Both the position numbers and the translations under genes were made by a program. Of a stretch of DNA of 7,639 nucleotides, positions 5,796-7,639 are shown piece after piece. Source of the stretch: Prolixibacteraceae bacterium (lineage in GTDB: Bacteria; Bacteroidota; Bacteroidia; Bacteroidales; Prolixibacteraceae). The stretch is taken from contig WRIQ01000044.1 of NCBI GenBank assembly GCA_009782655.1, positions 1 to 7,639 of the forward strand, given 5' to 3'. Every line of letters begins with the position of its first letter. Position 1 is the first letter of the stretch. The notes beneath the pieces are model-generated. The model saw nothing but the letters and a program-made list of their open reading frames with translations, searched no databases and was not told the DNA's origin.

Positions 5796-7639
5796 TTATT
5801 CACGTAATAATACAATGCCGATTCGCGACGGAAGGTAGAGTTTCAGATAGTGCTGGCTTCCTTCGCCATTTACGGGCAACGTATAATATGCCAAATCTTC
5901 GTCAATGCGGTCGTAGCCGCCATAGCGTCCGTTGTCGCTGTTGAGCGCTACACGGTATTTTCCCTCGCCCAGCGGAATGCCGTAATTGGTATACGATTGC
6001 GTGGGGTGGAAGTTGAAAACAAAAAGATAGGGCCCGCGATGATAAGCCAGTATCTTGTCGCCATTGTTTTCCCACACTTTGTTAACCGCTTGATATTCCA
6101 TGATTTTATTATTCCTGAAAAGCCAAATCATATCGTTGTCGAAGTTGAGAAGCCATTCGTATTTCAACTCCGGGTCAGAGGAAATGCTCCAAATGCGACG
6201 GGCATGCCTGTACGACCAGCCGTTTCCTTCGCGTGGAAAGTCAATCCACTCAGGATGCCCGAATTCATTCCCCATAAAATTGAGATAACCGCCGCCGCCG
6301 CACGAGAGTGTAGCCAGCCTGATCATTTTATGCAAAGCGATACCCCTTTCTACAATCAGATTGGGCTGGTCTTTGCGCATACTGAAATACATTTCTTTGT
6401 CTATCAGTCTGAAAATAACGGTTTTGTCCCCCACGAGCGCTTGGTCGTGCGATTCCACATAACTGACCACTTTTTCATCCATCCGCTTGGAAGTAAGCTG
6501 ATAAAATATTTCGCCCATTTGCCACTCCTCATCTTTTTTTTCTTTGATGATTTTTATCCAGTAATCGGGTACGCCCATCGCCATGCGCATATCGAAACCC
6601 ATTCCGCCGTCGGCCAAAGGAACGGCAAGTCCGGGCATCCCGCTCATATCCTCGGCGACAGTCAACGAATCGGCGTTAACTTCTTTAATGAGCTTGTTTG
6701 CTAAAATGAAATAAGTTACTGCCTGCTCGTCGCAATTGGCATTGAAATAGTCGCTGTACGAAGCGAAAGCTTTGCCCAGACCGTGATCTGAATAGAGCAT
6801 ACTGGTGACGCCGTCGAAACGAAACCCGTCGAAGCGGAATACTTCGAGCCAATATTTTATGTTTGAAAGCAAAAAATGCAGAACTTCGTTTTTGCCGTAG
6901 TTGAAGCAGTATGAATCCCAGGCTTTATGCTCGCCTTGCGGCCCGTCGTGGAAAAACTGATAGCGTGTTCCATCGTATTTTCCCAATCCTTCGATTTCAT
7001 TTTTCACGGCATGTGAATGTACCAAATCCATAATTACGGCGATGCCCATACCGTGCGCTTCGTCGATGAGCGCCTTCAACTCGTCGGGCGTGCCAAAACG
7101 CGACGACGGCGCAAAAAAGCTGGAGACATGATACCCGAAACTTCCATAATAGGGATGCTCAGGAATGGCCATCAACTGCAGCGTATTGTACCCGTCTTTT
7201 CGTATGCGCGGCAAAACATCGCGGCGAAACTCTTCGCAGGTGTGAACACGCTCTTCCTCACCGGCCATGCCCGTATGTGCTTCATAAATCAGTGGTGGGT
7301 CGCTACGTCGCTTATAATCTGCATTTTTCCATTGATAGGGTTTCTCCGGCATCCACACCTGCGCATTGAAAATGAGCGTTTTTTCATCCTGAACAACGCG
7401 TGTCGCCCACGCGGGAATGCGTTTTCCCTGTCCGCCGTTCCAATGCATCGAGAGGGCGTATAAATCGCCATGCGCCAATTGTTCGGGAGCCAGTTTCAGC
7501 TCCCAGTTGCCTGTTTCAAGTGCTTCAAAGCGGTACGATTCGTTTTCCTGCCAACCGTTAAAAACTCCGATGAGGTAAATAGCCGTTGCCGCCGGCGACC
7601 ACTCGCGGATTATCCATCCATCGGGCTGATGCTGTAACC
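5796..7639 (-). CDS. glgB: 1,4-alpha-glucan branching enzyme, eukaryote-type GH13, 5'-partial
   Basis: This enzyme cuts an alpha-1,4 chain of glycogen and rejoins it through an alpha-1,6 bond, in the cytoplasm. The frame is open to the right edge of the window and 613 residues are visible. A TTG at 7476-7478 is an internal Leu, not the start. The first ~75 visible residues are a CBM48-like beta domain (REWSPAATAIYLIGVFNGW). The GH13 barrel follows with all four signature regions: DLVHSH (visible residues ~204-209), GFRFDGVTSM with the nucleophile Asp at 6813-6815, VAEDMSG with the acid/base Glu at 6651-6653, and ESHDQALVGDKT with the His-Asp pair at 6444-6449. A C-terminal beta domain ends in LYLPSRIGIVLLRE. 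The VHSHAVKN and SHDQALVGDKT wording matches eukaryote-type branching enzymes (GH13_8) rather than classical bacterial GlgB (GH13_9). From the family length I infer about 50-60 N-terminal residues are missing. The stop lies 21 nt before the GSCFA gene, which suggests cotranscription. The enzyme call is secure; the symbol is used for function, not strict orthology. Confidence 0.95.
   Translation of the reverse strand, partial: LQHQPDGWIIREWSPAATAIYLIGVFNGWQENESYRFEALETGNWELKLAPEQLAHGDLYALSMHWNGGQGKRIPAWATRVVQDEKTLIFNAQVWMPEKPYQWKNADYKRRSDPPLIYEAHTGMAGEEERVHTCEEFRRDVLPRIRKDGYNTLQLMAIPEHPYYGSFGYHVSSFFAPSSRFGTPDELKALIDEAHGMGIAVIMDLVHSHAVKNEIEGLGKYDGTRYQFFHDGPQGEHKAWDSYCFNYGKNEVLHFLLSNIKYWLEVFRFDGFRFDGVTSMLYSDHGLGKAFASYSDYFNANCDEQAVTYFILANKLIKEVNADSLTVAEDMSGMPGLAVPLADGGMGFDMRMAMGVPDYWIKIIKEKKDEEWQMGEIFYQLTSKRMDEKVVSYVESHDQALVGDKTVIFRLIDKEMYFSMRKDQPNLIVERGIALHKMIRLATLSCGGGGYLNFMGNEFGHPEWIDFPREGNGWSYRHARRIWSISSDPELKYEWLLNFDNDMIWLFRNNKIMEYQAVNKVWENNGDKILAYHRGPYLFVFNFHPTQSYTNYGIPLGEGKYRVALNSDNGRYGGYDRIDEDLAYYTLPVNGEGSQHYLKLYLPSRIGIVLLRE

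Noticed and set aside
4920..5807. 295-codon plus-strand ORF antisense to the GSCFA gene
   Set aside because: It is the complement of a gene with clear family motifs. Several similar plus-strand ORFs across the window are likewise antisense shadows.
5850..6704. 284-codon plus-strand ORF antisense to the branching enzyme
   Set aside because: It covers the strongly conserved GH13 catalytic motifs on the other strand; its length is explained by codon bias of the real gene.
7476..7478. TTG as start codon of the branching enzyme
   Set aside because: The same frame continues upstream to the window edge and encodes a recognisable CBM48 segment, so this is an internal Leu.

Overview
The window suggests a member of the Bacteroidota, most likely Bacteroidales or a close relative. 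This rests on protein style: the glycosyltransferase, glucosidase-type debranching enzyme and GH57 protein appear in an order I recall from Bacteroides. It also fits the eukaryote-type branching enzyme, the GSCFA-domain protein, and start codons that mostly lack a Shine-Dalgarno sequence and follow A/T-rich leaders. No species can be named from the sequence alone.

All five substantial genes are on the minus strand, so the transcript runs from right to left. In that order they are: a glycogen/starch branching enzyme (5796 to the right edge, N-terminus cut off by the window), a GSCFA-family SGNH-hydrolase-like protein of unknown function (4752-5774), an amylo-alpha-1,6-glucosidase type debranching enzyme (2783-4732), a GT-B retaining glycosyltransferase resembling glycogen synthase (1282-2649), and a GH57 alpha-amylase-like protein (8-1285). 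The gaps are 21 and 19 nt, then 133 nt, and the last pair overlaps by 4 nt (ATGA). This looks like one operon, possibly with a secondary entry point in the 133-nt gap. No RNA gene, mobile element, CRISPR array or convincing terminator was seen.

The predicted pathway is building and trimming of an intracellular alpha-glucan. The glycosyltransferase would extend alpha-1,4 chains or prime them, the branching enzyme would add alpha-1,6 branches, and the debranching enzyme would remove branch stubs. Neither the nucleotide-sugar synthesis gene (glgC) nor a phosphorylase is in the window.

The least ordinary parts are the two accessory proteins. The GH57 protein has Gly where the family has its catalytic nucleophile Glu. 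Its other signature regions are also altered and it ends in a coiled coil, so it is probably a non-catalytic or repurposed GH57 protein. The GSCFA protein keeps a complete SGNH-like set (GSCF Ser and a DxxH Asp/His) but has no known role in glycogen metabolism. In addition, an A7 slippery heptamer at the end of the glycosyltransferase gene leads by a -1 shift directly into the GH57 frame, which would permit a fused product.
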